Origin: JAHDHW01 sp965277415 | Lineage (GTDB): Bacteria > Bacteroidota > Bacteroidia > Chitinophagales > Saprospiraceae | Length of the DNA: 64,000 bases | Assembly: GCA_965277415.1 (NCBI GenBank) | Contig: CBDICS010000005.1 | Location: 62,001 to 126,000 of the forward strand | Direction: 5' to 3' | Shown: one piece after another, positions 63,717 to 64,000 of the stretch | Layout: each line of letters begins with the position of its first letter | Position numbering within the stretch: the stretch's first letter is position 1 | Made by a program: the position numbers and the translations under genes | The notes under the pieces: model-generated | Told to the model about the DNA's origin: nothing | Seen by the model: only the letters and a program-made list of their open reading frames with translations | Databases searched by the model: none

Positions 63717-64000
63717 TTAAATTATTGATCAAACATACTGATCAATTTAAGGAAAATTAAACTATTCCGACGAACTACTGATCTATTCCGCTAATCCGAT
63801 AAATTTTGGCGTTTTGTTTCAAAATTTACCTTAGTCCAAAAATACTATGTATTCCTTTTCCTTTAGCTACCTTGTAGGAGTTTATAGTTTTGGAAACTCA
63901 GGTTTTATTTGTTTTTAAGTTCTTTTAAGGAATAGAAATGGATAGGTATAATTTATGTCTACCGATTTTAAAGATTAGATGAAATAAATACAAAACTATC
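63717..64000. other. 284-bp gene-free right end
   Basis: It holds the upstream region of the AraC gene. No ORF, hairpin or repeat shared with the rest of the window was seen. Confidence 0.4.

Overview
The window looks like the chromosome of an AT-rich Bacteroidota, most likely a gliding marine-type member near Saprospiria. This placement is an inference. It rests on three giant secreted proteins with SprB-type repeats and the gliding/T9SS type B C-terminal domain, a T9SS type A cargo protein, lipoproteins with Bacteroidota-style N-termini, a CarboxypepD_reg/DUF5686 outer-membrane protein, the DUF2795 protein, and the near absence of Shine-Dalgarno sites. No rRNA, tRNA, CRISPR array, phage or transposase gene was seen.

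Layout. 1-24.2 kb holds three giant plus-strand surface-protein genes. The first is cut by the window edge and carries two compensating frameshifts. The second has about 29 SprB units. The third joins an M43 metalloprotease to PKD, propeller, FG-GAP and one SprB unit. A small YegP-like gene sits between the second and third. 24.2-34.8 kb is mostly minus-strand housekeeping and conserved genes: cmk, a helical-repeat protein, a DUF2795 protein, a transglutaminase-like protein, queA, an MFS carrier, an RRM protein and a YARHG lipoprotein, plus a plus-strand ABC permease. 34.9-37.0 kb is a plus-strand group: a cysteine-codon leader ORF with a terminator hairpin, a short flavoprotein lacking the NADPH domain of its family, an M15-like peptidase and a methyltransferase. 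37.0-47.2 kb is a minus-strand lipid region: GtrA, PgpA-like phosphatase, PlsC, PfkB kinase, myo-inositol-phosphate synthase, Aur1/PAP2 enzyme, CDP-alcohol phosphotransferase, the DUF5686 outer-membrane protein and a second Aur1-like PAP2 protein. I read it as an inositol-lipid cluster. 47.9-54.2 kb holds an FG-GAP/UnbV lipoprotein and a trehalase-aldose epimerase pair. 54.2-56.9 kb is one gene fusing a YrdC domain, a CitE-type lyase and two hotdog (MaoC) domains. 57.7-63.7 kb holds a T9SS cargo protein, two unknown small membrane proteins, an NTF2-like secreted protein, an alpha/beta hydrolase and an AraC regulator.

Intergenic DNA carries at least four families of short palindromic elements. 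Family B is inserted inside a copy of family A, and its two copies keep the stem by paired changes. Family D is built of small variable hairpins separated by a constant GATCAC spacer. Several copies of A, B and C sit directly against the stop codons of minus-strand genes.

The strongest candidates for something undescribed are the YrdC-lyase-hotdog fusion, the cysteine-codon attenuator in front of the NADPH-domain-less flavoprotein, the GATCAC-spaced hairpin modules, and a 17-bp inverted repeat that folds over the start codon of an unknown membrane protein. All functional statements come from reading motifs by eye; no database search was run.
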